Below are positions 10,985 to 22,922 of a stretch of DNA of 64,000 nucleotides, piece by piece. The notes under the pieces were generated by a model. The model did not search any database. It saw only the letters and a program-made list of their open reading frames with translations, and had not been told where the DNA came from. Where the stretch lies: the NCBI GenBank assembly GCA_949361645.1, contig OX442418.1, forward strand, positions 11,690,632 through 11,754,631, read 5' to 3'. The DNA comes from Spongilla lacustris (Eukaryota; Porifera; Demospongiae; Spongillida; Spongillidae). The position numbers were made by a program, and so were the translations under genes. Within the stretch, counting starts at the first letter, position 1. Each line of letters begins with the position of its first letter.

Positions 10985-13650
10985 AAATGACATGAAGTAA
11001 TCAATCCGAATGCAAAACCTGGAATTGCCAAGCAGTTCCTTGTGGATAATTTTTCCACACTACCTACAGGGTGAGATTTTCTGAATGGTCATGTACTAGT
11101 GTATTTAAATGTGGTTATTGTGAGCATAACAGAGCCAGAACAGAACAAGAACTTTTATCACATTTACCTACTACAGCCCAACAAGGCTCAGCATTTTTTC
11201 CAAGATTATCTGCCCAAATAAAGAAATTAGTTACCCAAACTTTAGGAAAATTTAACAAACTTAGTGATCCAAAAGAATTTCAGATGTTTGATTCTATTTG
11301 TCATCAGAAATTTATCACGCAACAAGTCATACCAAGGAGGAGTGCAATTGAAATTGAGCATTCAACAAATGCAGGGAGTACACACTGCATTGTACATTCA
11401 GAAGAGAAACAAACAGCCTTCCACCCCCTACCTCTAATGGGCTTACCAATAACCAGGCATACATCAATGTGCCCTTCCTGTATTACACACAGGCAAAAGT
11501 TTAAAAAAATATGGACTAAAGATGCTAGAAGTACAAGTCAGTCAGACAAAAGTGGAGACTGTTAAGCGACTGAAGAAAAAATAAGAAGAAAAGACTTGCA
11601 AATAAAGCAAAGTTAGATGTCTGTTACCTTAATGGAGAAGAAGTACAAAAATATAAAAGGTATCATGCAGCAAGGGAAAAACAAACAGAAGCTGCAATTT
11701 GAAAATAGACTATCTGATTTACAGCACAAGTTAGATGTAAAAGAAAAAGAAGTTTTAGAGCTGCAAAGTGAGAAGTTAATTCTAGAAGAGAAAGTGCTGG
11801 AGTTGGAGTCTGAGAAACAGCTGCAAACTAAACCTGGTGGAAAGACTTACACTCCTATAATGCGTATGATGGTATATGATGCTATAGTATGTCAAGTGCC
11901 TACATATAATATACCAGATTCAATAACCAAGATCTCTCAGAGATGTGGTGTTACTCTAACAGAAGTGCCACAAAGATATGCCTGTGAATCAATGGCACGA
12001 GAACTCGGAGTACTTTCTGAACTTCAGACAGCAGAAGTGATACTGAAGAATAGCAACCGTACGCTTGGCTTTGATGCCACTACTCAAGAAGAAGTCCATG
12101 TTAATAGCATACATATCATTACAAAGTCAGATTGTTTTGTAGTTGCTGTGGATGAGCTGCCGGGGGGGCAACAGCTGAAGATTACTGCTTACACATTTCC
12201 AATTCATTTGATAACTTAGCAAGAGTTTATTGAGGCAGAATATCAGACAGTTAGAAAGCAAATCATTGCAAATGTCTCAAACACACTTACTGATCATGTT
12301 GCTACAAACCATGCTGCAATACAGCTTTTAGATATATCATGGAATAAATCATTGCACGAACTGAATTGGCATTTGCATCCACTAGACTCAATAGCTAAAG
12401 AAACAAGAGCTGCATTGAAGTCATATGAGCAAAATATTGTTGGGAAAGTTTGGGGAAGAGATTGTATTGCAGGAAACAAAGTTCTTGCAATGAATAAACT
12501 TCGATTGAAGAATGGAAAAGGGGATCCTCATGGATTTGCAACATTTCTGTACAATAAACAATTACCACGTGGGATCATTCCTCGGTATAGGGGAAACCGT
12601 CTACACATTCTCTTTCATATACATGTAAGTGGGATGTATGTACAACCAATTTTTTAGAGACTGGAACTTTGTGTGGTGGATTGCGTGCGAGCCTTTTGGC
12701 AGATTTTGTTACAGAAACTGCCTTAGTTGAAATGCAAGTGCTGGGACTAATTGGTAAGATACTGACTGGACCATGGATGAGAACTTTCTACACATCATCA
12801 GTAAACCAAATCGATCACATTAAAGGTATCTATATTCCAAAATGTGATCAAAACACTGAAGGAGCAAACTGACTTTCCACTAGGTACATGTATGCTGACC
12901 CGTTGTACTGAATTTTTTTGGCAATGATGTTATTGAGCAAACTGGAGCACAAGACAAAACACTGGAGAAATTGAGAGAGCCACTATTGAATGAACCTATG
13001 TTTAAGGACAATAATGACAATATATGAAATATTTTGAGATTGACATTACAGAGAAATTAAAAGCTGAGACCAAATTTGCTAGGTCATATAATACTGATGC
13101 TGAGGAGGTCATGGGGATGTTCAATGCAGTGAAGAAAAAATCCCCAAATGAGAGCATTGAAAAACCAGACTGTAGACTACATTGATAGTTTTGATGTGGA
13201 AACAAGAGATGAAATGTTGAAGAAAGCTGTATTGATAGGACGACAGCAAAGAATAAAACGAAAAATGAACCAAAAAGAATTAATGAGAGAGCTATCTAGG
13301 AGGATTGCAGACAAGCATCAGAAAGAGAGCAATCATAATGAAGAAAGCTGGAGAAGAGATTATTAAAGAGTATTGATGTTCATGGACGAATTTCCTGATC
13401 TTGATGAAGATAAAGTACAAAAACTATCAGACCTCTTGACTGGTAAATCAATTGGCCACAATATTTGCCATGTTTGGTTGGAAGGTGAAGTTTGTCAATT
13501 GTTTAATGGAAGAATTGAAAAGATGAAGGGAAGTAAATATTGGAAGGAGAATGAAACATACGATGATGCAACAGATTTTGACATGTCTATAGATCTTTGA
13601 ACTAGCAGCAGACCTTCTTTTGGATGAATTGGTTATTTGATTAGTGTCAT
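10985..13650 (+). pseudogene. Decayed transposase-like gene, superfamily unassigned
   Basis: Consecutive plus-strand frames read as one protein with interruptions. An N-terminal part (from about 10985, shifting frame near 11070) has a cysteine/histidine-rich segment (FKCGYCEH, later CPSC). A coiled coil with heptad-like LExKVLELESEK follows (about 11640-11830). Then comes a block with LGFDATTQEEVHVNSIHI and VVAVDEL that looks like an RNase H-fold core (about 12060-12150). After a stop near 12217 the frame continues with NHAAIQ and HPLD, then IPRYRGNRLHILFHI near 12590. The C-terminal part (13148-13600) contains ICHVWLEGEVCQLFNGRIEK. Similar proteins occur, from memory, as multicopy unnamed proteins in cnidarian and sponge genomes. 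A transposase role is inferred from this layout. Several stops and shifts make it non-functional. Terminal repeats were not located. Confidence 0.6.
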
Positions 13651-14257
13651 AATACAATATGCACTAACGTCATGTATTTCCCTAAGTATATATTGTTATT
13701 AAAGTTATTGAGCCACAAAAGACTATATCGCTTGCATAGTGAACCTTTAACAAAATAATTTGAAAGTGCATCTATGAATCTGCCTTTACTGAAAATTCCA
13801 TCCCGATATGTTATACGTTGCTAAAGTTATGTGGGATTTAACAGAACGTACTTACGGACGCACGTTTTAATGAAATCCCAATACTAAAAATTTAATGCGC
13901 TTTAAAACGCTATATCTTCCGTATTCTAAATCATAAACGTATGATTTTGGTATCATTAAGTATGTTTTAATGCGCTCTTCACATCAGTGTTATTATCTTT
14001 GCGATTTAAACAATTTGAAATATTTTGCAACATACCTATCAAGACGAGGGTGAATTTCAAAAAAATACAGAATGCCGAATACGAGCCTTCGTACTATGGC
14101 AGTAACTAAGCAACTGCCATAAATGCCATGCCGTGAACCTACAGGAAGTCACTACATCTGATCAGACACATACGCGAAGAAGTACTGAAAATTTATACGC
14201 AAAAGTTAGAAACAAGATGGCGGTCCATTATTTGCAGGATTGTAACATAGTACCTTA
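13651..14257. other. Unassigned flank of the transposase-like gene
   Basis: AT-rich, no coding frame recognised. It may be the 3' non-coding part of the preceding element. No inverted partner was seen upstream of 10985. Confidence 0.3.
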
Positions 14258-15941
14258 CAGTGGCGGATACAGGGGGGTGTTCCAGGGGTTGGAACCCCCC
14301 CCCTCAAAACTGAATATGAATATAATTAATGTATAATCGGCGCACGTGACTATACATTTCTATGGAGAGTTCAGCGTGCACTCCGTGAAGTTGCTAAATA
14401 GCTTATTCTTATTTGTTTAGTACTATATTCTGTAAACTGCGAGATATGTAGTAGGCTGGTATTTATACATAAATCTAAATGTATTCCAAACTGCTAACCC
14501 GCGGACGTAATAGAGCGATTCTTTCCGCAGATTGGTGCGCTAGTATTAGTACCCATCAAAGTTGAATGCACCTTGCTGCAAGCTTTTAGAGGTGATAGTA
14601 AATTTTAACATAGCAAAGAAACTAAGCCGGCGCATGTAATTTTGTAAACATACAATGGCGAATGCAAATCTGCGATGAAGCACATGCAGCCAGTGATGCC
14701 GCGGCCAGCACGGACCGTCCGTGACCGTATTCATTTGACGGTTTTTGACGGCCGACCGTGACCGTGACCGGGAAGCTTACCGATCACGTGATTAAACCGT
14801 GAAAAATAATTGGCCGTCAAATTTATTTGCTGGCCGTCCGTGGCCGTCAGATCTTTTGACGGTCCATTAAGCCTATTCACGTCACTAGCGTCACGTGCAG
14901 TGGATTTTTCCCTGCGTGGCAAATGTCGTCTTTCCAAGAACCTTTGAAGATAAGCCACCTAATAGCGCGGTGAAGTTTGCAGCAAACCCGACTGTCACCA
15001 ACACGTGGCTATGGAACCATTTTAATATTTACGACATAGTCTCGTCCCCAGCCTGATATGTATTCGATGTAATCCATCCGCTGCTGCCGAATGTGGGTCT
15101 GGGGACGCGACTTGCCATGATTATGCGTTATCGCGTGGATTTCACGTGCGAGCGAGTTTTCTCCCAGTTGAGACTCATTGTGAAGATGGAGGATGGATCC
15201 AGCCAGGATTGAATCTGTTCTCTTTCTCAGCTGCAATAAAAGCCTTTAGTTAATTAAATATGTTCTTTCGCACTTGTTCTGCTATGCCCATGCATACCGT
15301 TCATGAACCATTTCTATTGATACGCGCATGCCAAACTTCTATAGCATAATTACTGACCGTCCGTGACCGTATTAAAATTTTGACGGCTGACGGCCAGCCG
15401 TGTACGTGACCGTATTGAAATCATACGGTCCATCTTTGACCGTGACCGTGACCGTCTATATCCAAACGGCCAGCCGTGAACGTGACCGGATTGTTAAAAG
15501 CTGGCCGCGGCATCACTGCATGCAGCCCTTTAAAACCACAATAGCCTGGAAACCAGAACGTAACGGAGTGGCACGCATTTATTGGTTATGACATATTGCC
15601 TCCGTTTTCCGTTTCTAATCTCCCTATACATGTACAATCTGTGGAATGTGTACAAAAAATATTTTCGCGCGCCAATGTCACACTGTTCACTGCTTGAAGC
15701 AGGTCATCTGCCGGAATCAGTGTGATAAGTGGCTCAACTGAATAGCAAAGAAAAGCGCGCATACATATTCCAACACAGCCATTTAAATCCATAAAACTAG
15801 AACGTAACCGAGTGGCACACACATTTGTTGGTGTTGATTGCCTTAGTTTCCAATAAAATCTGTGGAAAAATTAGAATGCGCACTACAAAGATTTTCACGC
15901 GCCTCGCGCGCGCCCCTCCCCTTCATCAATAATTCATGAGG

Positions 15942-15987
<46 letters not shown>

Positions 15988-16011
15988 GCCAAAATCCTGC
16001 ATCCGCCCCTG
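14258..16011. mobile_element. hAT-like non-autonomous element (CAGTGGCGGAT ends)
   Basis: The left end reads CAGTGGCGGATACAGG at 14258. The right end is the complement of CAGGGGCGGATGCAGG, finishing at 16011. Flanks AGTACCTTA (left) and AGTCCTTA (right) look like an 8-bp target duplication with one indel. A 42-C run (15944-15985) lies just inside the right end. Two related ~120-bp blocks (15535-15600 and 15780-15835, sharing AGAACGTAAC and GAGTGGCAC) form an internal repeat. A second hAT-type element (14691-15518) is inserted within. No transposase is present. Confidence 0.7.
14691..15518. mobile_element. hAT-type non-autonomous element with perfect 8-bp target duplication
   Basis: The terminal inverted repeat is CAGTGATGCCGCGGCCAGC, 19 bp and identical at both ends. 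CATGCAGC flanks both sides (14683-14690 and 15519-15526), an exact 8-bp duplication as expected for hAT insertions. Both subterminal regions are packed with GACCGTGACCG and GGCCGTC repeats, plausible transposase-binding sites. The middle (14860-15350) shows no transposase. The element is 828 bp and appears intact as a non-autonomous unit. Confidence 0.9.
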
Positions 16012-16332
16012 AGTCCTTAGTCATCTAAAAATCCACGGTGACACCACCCCCTCTTCACCATCTGGGGTACGCGAACCCTCTCTATTATCTCTGCTTACAA
16101 GCTTAGTGATGCCAAACATGGACTTGGGGAAGTATATATAGATCATCCATCTAAGTACCATGCTTCTCCTTACTTGTATTTACCTGATTCCACAGTCTCC
16201 ATTTCTAGAGGTAGATCCGGCCAGTTGAGGCACGTCACGTGCCGCTGGTGATGTGGACGCGATGAGCTGGGGTCACACATGAATAATTGATTAGGGAAGG
16301 GCCGGGCCGAAGAGGGACCAGGAACGTCCCTC

Positions 16333-16465
16333 AGTATACATTCATACTGAGGGTCCCCTCAGTATGAATTGCATTCATACTGAGGGACCCTCAGTATGAA
16401 TGTAACGGAGGGCCCCCTCAGTATGAATTACATTCCTACTGAGGGTCCCTCAGTATGAATGTAAA
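16333..16465. repeat. Cluster of interlocking palindromes
   Basis: CCCTCAGTATGAAT and its complement ATTCATACTGAGGG alternate at least four times, forming two ~58-bp direct units, each of which is itself an inverted repeat. The stretch can extrude several hairpins or one branched cruciform. No gene is adjacent; function unknown. Confidence 0.85.
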
Positions 16466-16744
16466 TCATGCAGTAAATGTTTACTAGTACCTGTAGTAAG
16501 TCCAGTTTGAGAGGTTTTCCAACATTTCGCCACAATGAATTAATGAAATTTGCAGACAATGTTGCTCTCGAACCTCACCTACATGTCAAACACAGACAAC
16601 AATGCACGTCTGGGGGTTTGGATGCATATTTGTGTACTAGAAGAGTTTTTCACTCTAATGCCCCTAACTATCTGTATATCACATACATGAATGTTATAAT
16701 CCAAGAGTGTTAATGAAGTTAAATAATAACCTCAAGTGAATAAT

Positions 16745-16985
16745 AACCATTCCCCTCCTACTTCTCCCTTCTCCCACTACTCCCCCATGCCCCACTTCAC
16801 TACGCCCCACTCCCTCTCCTTGCCACTCTCACTTTTCCCTTCTGCTCCCATCCCCTTCCACTATACCCTTCTACTCCTCTCTCTCTTTTTTTTTCATAGT
16901 ACTGCATGTTCAATTAGCTACCAGGCTGCAAAACAGCACACATCAGCTGGTAGCCATCTTGAAACCTACAATAATGGTTGAACAC
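16745..16985 (+). repeat. Dispersed repeat R2, copy 1
   Basis: A C/T-rich tract followed by CAGCTGGTAGCCATCTTGAA and ATAATGGTTGAA. It matches 56612-56805 in the same orientation. It has no coding potential beyond low-complexity frames. Confidence 0.75.
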
Positions 16986-17127
16986 TCCCTTTGCCCGAAT
17001 GAGCATGAGTCAGCAACATCTGATTTACTGCAGTGGATGTGGGCCGAAATGAAGGAGAGAGGGGAAAAGAACTTTATCAGCATATGAGGGCCAGCAAATG
17101 AAGTAAAAACAACTTCGCAATGTTTAA

Positions 17128-18046
17128 CCTTTAATCCAGCTATTTTCATCCTTAATTCAGGATGGATTAAGGATGACTTTGCGCCGCTCGTATCGACATA
17201 AATTCGAACGGTATTGATGATTTTATTTAGCTTCTGTAGGCTTTTATCTAAACAGCGCTATCCATTTTAGTCATTCAAATATTTATTTCTTTTAGAAAAA
17301 ACAATGTTAAGGCTTAGCTTCCTTTTTAGTTCGCAAATAATGCCGCGGTTACCATCAAAGTCGGTTATTAGGTTGAGGAAAGAGCAGGAAGCTTACTTTC
17401 AAGATAGAAACTGTTACTAAGATCTGTAAGGAGAGTCATATAAGCAAATTCAACAATATGGGACACAGGAGGTACGAGCATCGAATTAACTCAAGGCGGA
17501 CTAAGCGAAGCGAGTCAGAGCGGGTGGTAAGATGGTTAGCCTCTGCAAAAAAATTTTTTTAAACCATTTCTGTCGTTGAGAGCGATGCAGAAATGCCTGG
17601 CATTGTCACCAGTACTGTTGGGACATAAAAAGAAGGGGCGGATGCTCGGACAATGATAATAGATTACCCTTTTCTATTATTTTGTGTACATGTTTGATAA
17701 AAATACAACTTCTACCAAGAGTCTGGAGGTGCTACCACCAATAAGTAGTGAAAAGGAGTAAAATTGATATGTTCAATGCTCTTTGTAAGCATTACAAACT
17801 ATAAATTACTAATCTTTTAATTTATGTACGCGGGAGCAACGAACGTGCTTATGCATCCTTGAAGTTTGGGCAGCTTTCTAGATGATAAAAATTATTCCAT
17901 GCTATAGAATGTGTGCACCATTGTTAAAACAAACAGCTTTAATTTTAATTTTCATTGCAATGGTTGTTATAAACGGCAGAACTCACCATCCTGAATTCAG
18001 GATTATATGGAACCTGAATTCAGGATCGTTTCACGCAGATTAAAGG
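17128..18046. mobile_element. TTAA-flanked non-autonomous element, CCTTTAATC ends
   Basis: The left end CCTTTAATC and its complement at the right end are each bordered by TTAA (17124-17127 and 18047-18050). Subterminal near-palindromes of type ATCCTGAATTCAGGAT occur near both ends (about 17147-17176 and 17988-18027). This is the same architecture as 3439-4767 with different hairpin sequence. The 919-bp interior is non-coding. Confidence 0.7.
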
Positions 18047-18416
18047 TTAAATGGATTGAAAAATACCAGCTAAGTATGTACACATGGTAGAAACTTACCC
18101 TACAGTTTGGTTTGTAGTGCCACGATTATTTACCAGTGTCTGCTATACTGTGAAGAGAGCAAAAATGTGTGCATGTGTTTGTACATGTGAGTATGTGTAT
18201 GCATAATTATGTATAGTTGCATTTTTTTATGTTTGGAACAAGTGAGCAAGAAGAATATCCATTTTTAAAAAGGTGTAACAGCACTCCAAACACTGACACC
18301 AGATGGAGTTCGAATAGTGGAGAAAGCTAAGAAACATGCATTGGTGTGCAGGTTGAGGTAATGGGACTTGATGAGTTCTGCAAATGACCAGGCTGAGCTT
18401 TGTTAATGCATTGCTG

Positions 18417-18920
18417 CTAACTGGATGCTGGGAAAGGGAGTGGGGCTGGCAGAATAATACTCCTGCCCCCTATGACAAACTTGGGGGGGGGAGGGGAGGG
18501 CAATAGCCCCTCTCCTACACCCAGGTTCTGACATCTTTGAATCCCCCAAGTTATTTTGCCAAGAATTTGTGCATTCATGGTCTCCACAAAAATATCATGA
18601 AGCCAGTTGTGGCTGGTGACTACGTCACATCCATGCTTACATTTTAAATCCAGACAAAGGCTGAGCTGGGCAGTGAAGAACACTAGTGTTTTGAGAGAAA
18701 TTTATGCCTAGCCACTGCTTGAAATTCTGAAGGATCAAGTTGTAAGCCAGAATAGCAAGGCAAAGCTGAGTTGGCAAATAACTTGTTAAACTGGCTGTTC
18801 TCAAGTTTGGAAGATATATTATTTTGGTAGCATGGTGGCTTCTATATTCATGGCCTCAGTGGTCATTAAATTTTTAAATAGAACCTACAAGGTGTTAGAT
18901 GCTGAGCACAGACTGGGTAA
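18417..18920 (-). mobile_element. Fragment of endonuclease-bearing non-LTR retroelement (with flank)
   Basis: A minus-strand frame near 18590-18660 reads LKCKHGCDVVTSHNWLHDIF, matching TCKHGGDVVSWHNRLRDVL of the larger fragment at 51075-52040. The DNA from 18540 to 18920 also aligns with 42100-42430, including TTGAAATTCTGAAGGATCAA and CTTCTATATTCATGGCCT. It is a short decayed piece with no catalytic set. Confidence 0.6.
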
Positions 18921-20405
18921 TGAAATTTGAAAGGAAAAGATTGTACTGTTGCGAAGATGTGTTGTTTAGTGTAATGTGCAATTTTTATAGTGATCCTCAG
19001 AAGGGTGATTTTGCTGGACACTGTCCAATATATACTTGCATAATAAAGATATGCATTGCCCATTTTCTCTGGTTCTTGTGGTCCTGAACCATATATGTTC
19101 CTTGGAATTAGTGCCTGCCCACTCCTTCCAATTCGAAGCAGTCACCGATTGCTATCTATAGGGGCAATACAGCCTCTATTGTTGTGGCTCCCCCAAATAG
19201 ACATATGTTTGTGTATTTGTATGTTTCATTAAAAAATATTCAACCTGCATGAGTACAACATATCCATGGACTTCCTTTAAGTTCTTTGTTCCTGAAGTTT
19301 TTCCAGCAGATGTGGTATTATGCAAAACAGCTGTCGCTTTGATCTAGCAAATCCTATCAAAAGTAAGGGGAGAAAAAAAAACATAGTGCCAACTGTAACA
19401 TGTGAAGTAGAAGGCCTAGCCCTGTTTACCAAACTCATCAGATCATTTTTGGAAATGGTTTGCAAGGCATCCTCCAGAATAAACCTGACCGATTATAGAC
19501 AAATATGGTGTGTTTCTCTTAATTGCCAATCATAATCTTCATGCAGAGAGTGGAAGCAGCACTTGAGTACAAACCTCTCCTTCATTTCTGAAGTGTCAGG
19601 TTTTTAGCTGTTGCAAAATCATTGTACATGTATCTATTAGAAGGCTTTATCTTTTCAAGAAGTCCTACGAACTCATAAGCAGCTGCCACTAGCTCACTGC
19701 AGAAGAGACTACTGAGGTCCTCATGTTGGGTGTTCCATGACGGATGCAACAAGAATATATAAGGCTTCGATTTCATACACTGAACTATCATAGGCACAGA
19801 TATTGAGAACTGCACGAATGGAATCACATGCATGTGAAACTAAATGTCATTAGCACATCACATTGGATATATGTGCACCATTATTCCACACTCATTCATT
19901 TTCATGCACCATGATGTTGTTGCATGCTATGACATGTACTGGGGTATAGAATGCTTTATTTGATTTGATTTATTTTCACAAGGCAATTTAAAAAGTTATT
20001 CAAGAATATCAGTGTTGCAATGTATGTTTCATGTGTCACGTGACAGGTGGGATAATCGAATTCATATACCAATGTGTCCGCGATATCTCACTCCTCGTGA
20101 GTGGAGAGCTATGACAATATGATGGATTGTAGCTGGTGTACATATAAATGCTGAGGATTCCAAATGCCATTTTTTTTGTCATCAGCATTAAGACAAATCA
20201 AGCAACAATTTGCAACAGCTGAATGGCACACTGACGCAAACAATGCTATTCCGTGATGTGCATGATATAGCATGGCATCCTAAGGCTAAGTACATGTACC
20301 TCTTTCTCCTCAGTTGGATAAGCAGTAAACCCTTCCCGGAAACCAGCTGATTTATTTATTTTCCAACGTATGTAGCCATCAGCATATGCCAGTATCTTTG
20401 TGATC
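18921..20405. other. No recognisable feature
   Basis: Only short open frames of 60-85 codons with no family resemblance. Moderately AT-rich, no strong repeats seen. Confidence 0.4.
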
Positions 20406-21749
20406 CAGTGGCGAGGTGGCCTGGTGGGGCCTACCAGGCCCCACCTGCGGGCCTAAATCACAGGGGCACCACAAAGCATGGGGGCGCCAATATTACCATT
20501 GTGTTAAATACGTCCGGACCACGCTCATGAGTCCCAGTGACTACTGATATACCATGCCGCATTCGTAACAAATCGGTGTGCATCTCCCTCAATTTAAAAA
20601 GAACAAAATCCTGTTACATATTTCAGACACTATATTGATGTGTCGATCGCGCTAAATTTACCAATTGTCAATTTATTTCCAAGTTCAAATCACACCCTTT
20701 GTTACACGATACAAAAGAACGGATGCGGTTCTTAAAAATTAATGCATTACCTGGAGAATTTAATTGAGATGCGTGATACATTCTACGGCAGTGTTCTAAC
20801 TCTAATCGGTTTTGCCATTTTTACCGAAAACGCACTGTACGTTATCAAGATTCACTTTGCTATTCCAGCAACATGCGACTGACAAATACCTATCGTTCAT
20901 ACGCTTGTGGAGCTAGCAAATTCCAAATCTACAATGTTCTTTTTTTATTTCCTTAGCAACACTGAAAGACCTGTCTTACTACCCCGACATCGCGATATAC
21001 GCGATATGAGCATTTAATCACGATATGCGAGATATTAAATTATTCATGATCAATTATCGCTTGGTTATTAAATGTTGGGGTGAATAGTTATGTATACCAC
21101 GAAGGTCGAAGGATATGGTACGCGTACATGTATACGTGTACTTACGCTAAATGTATTTGCTACCACAGACGATTTCATGAGTGTTGATCGCAAAGCCTTC
21201 AAAACTGCCGTATGGCACACAAAAAAAATCAATTGTTTTTTAACTACATGATAGCTTGCGCAATGTTCAGAAATCAATTTCAGAAAATATGATCCGTTGT
21301 TGTGGTGGAGAAATCATGAGCCATATTACGTCCCTACCATAGCTAAACCAGCAGGCAAGTCCTTGTGCAGTTTTGCTTAGGTATTTTTCCTTAAGAAAAA
21401 CCCGTTAACCGTTGCGTTGCGAATCCAGTAATTTACTGGATTCGCAATGCAACAGTTAACGGGTTATATATTTTTTTATCGTCGAAAGCACTATTCAGCT
21501 TATTGATTTGACTTATTAATTATCTAGTTCATTGCGTCCAATTCTAAACATGCTGGTATTGCAAAGCCGGAAATGTACATGTATGTGAAACCATGAGGGC
21601 CACTGCCGTACCTCTTGTAAAGCTTCCGCGCTTCGCGCAGGAGGGGGCACACCCCCCTCCCCCTGCTTGAGACGCACTTTTTACCTTCCACCGGCTTTGT
21701 CATTTATTAATATATAGCCCGACCACTTTGAAGTATATTGCGCCACCCC
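20406..21749. mobile_element. Possible DNA transposon with CAG-type ends
   Basis: The left border CAGTGGCGAGGTGGCCTGG and the right border, complement of CAGGGGTGGCGCAATATAC, are plausible imperfect inverted ends about 1.34 kb apart, with G/C-rich subterminal sequence on both sides. No target duplication is evident and no transposase frame is present. Confidence 0.3.
21399..21465. repeat. 67-nt near-perfect palindrome
   Basis: Arms AACCCGTTAAC...CCAGTAA (21399-21431) and their complement (21433-21465) pair around a single T at 21432 with two mismatches. It forms a 33-bp stem with essentially no loop. It lies inside the possible element 20406-21749. Confidence 0.85.
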
Positions 21750-22922
21750 TGGACTAGACTATGGGATGTCGAAATCCCATAGTCAGTCAAGTGCCTCTGC
21801 GACCTTCGGGGCGCCCCGATGTACGTATTGACAGCGGCTAAGTAACATGTACATATACGTAATTAACACTTTGTTTTGGAGTACGACGGCCCGGCAGGAT
21901 GCAGATGCCGCACTGATAATAGAGTACTCTACTCACTCTGGCAAAACGTATTCATAGTGTACCTTACATGTACAAGTGCAAACTAGGCACTGGAAGCTAG
22001 TGGTAGTGCCGGTGGTGCACAACGGACGTGTTGCTGGTTGCTGATTTAGAGGCTGAAAAGCTATTAGCTATATATCATCTCTGCAGATATACACGTCGTA
22101 CCCATCCATATGTGCTTGATCGTCTATTCAAGGTAAGCCTTTTCTCTACGTAGATTAAAATGAGCGATACAGAGCCATCACATGATCTTTATTTCATTGT
22201 AGCATACTGAAAGAGCACGCAGGTGGACTGATGACGTAGTAGTTGGACCACGGTCCCGATATCTTGAATTGCACAGTGCATAAGTGACCGGGCCGGCCTA
22301 TACAAGTACAAATATGTATGTACGATCGTGTTGGATAAACTTTGTATGTACGTAGGTCTGATGTGCATATGTACTTGCATTTGCATGCACAAAGTTACGC
22401 TGGTTGTGTTATTTTATTACATGTATATGCAGTGTTGCACAATCAAACCAAATCGTTTATAAATTAACCACAAATAAATCGATAATAATAGCATGGGCTG
22501 AAATGCTAATGTAAACAAACTAAATATTTTTTAATTAACTAAAAGCAATGAAATCAAAAAGAATTAACAATCCTTGAATTTAAAACATGGAATTTTATAG
22601 GCATCCTAAATAATTTCAACTTGCCTAATTTAATAATAACCACTAAATCAAGATACAATATAATTACAGTTAATAAACGTAGTAGGTTAGTTAAAAGCTG
22701 CAAACTGTCTTTTACTTCCGTTTAGGAGTTATTCAAATCTTGTATGTTTGATGTTTGCACTGTACTAGGGTTTGTAATATTTGAGTCCATTAATTTTAGT
22801 TCAACAGCTTGTGTTCTATTGCAGTTAATATTTTAACAGCAGTTATTTAACTTTATTTCTTTTCTTTGGTTGTGAAACACCTTGTATATATATTATAATT
22901 GGGACAGTTCACTACAAAATGA
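21750..22922. other. No recognisable gene
   Basis: One small hairpin (CTATGGGAT paired with ATCCCATAG near 21760-21785), then AT-rich DNA. No coding frame with family resemblance. Confidence 0.4.
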
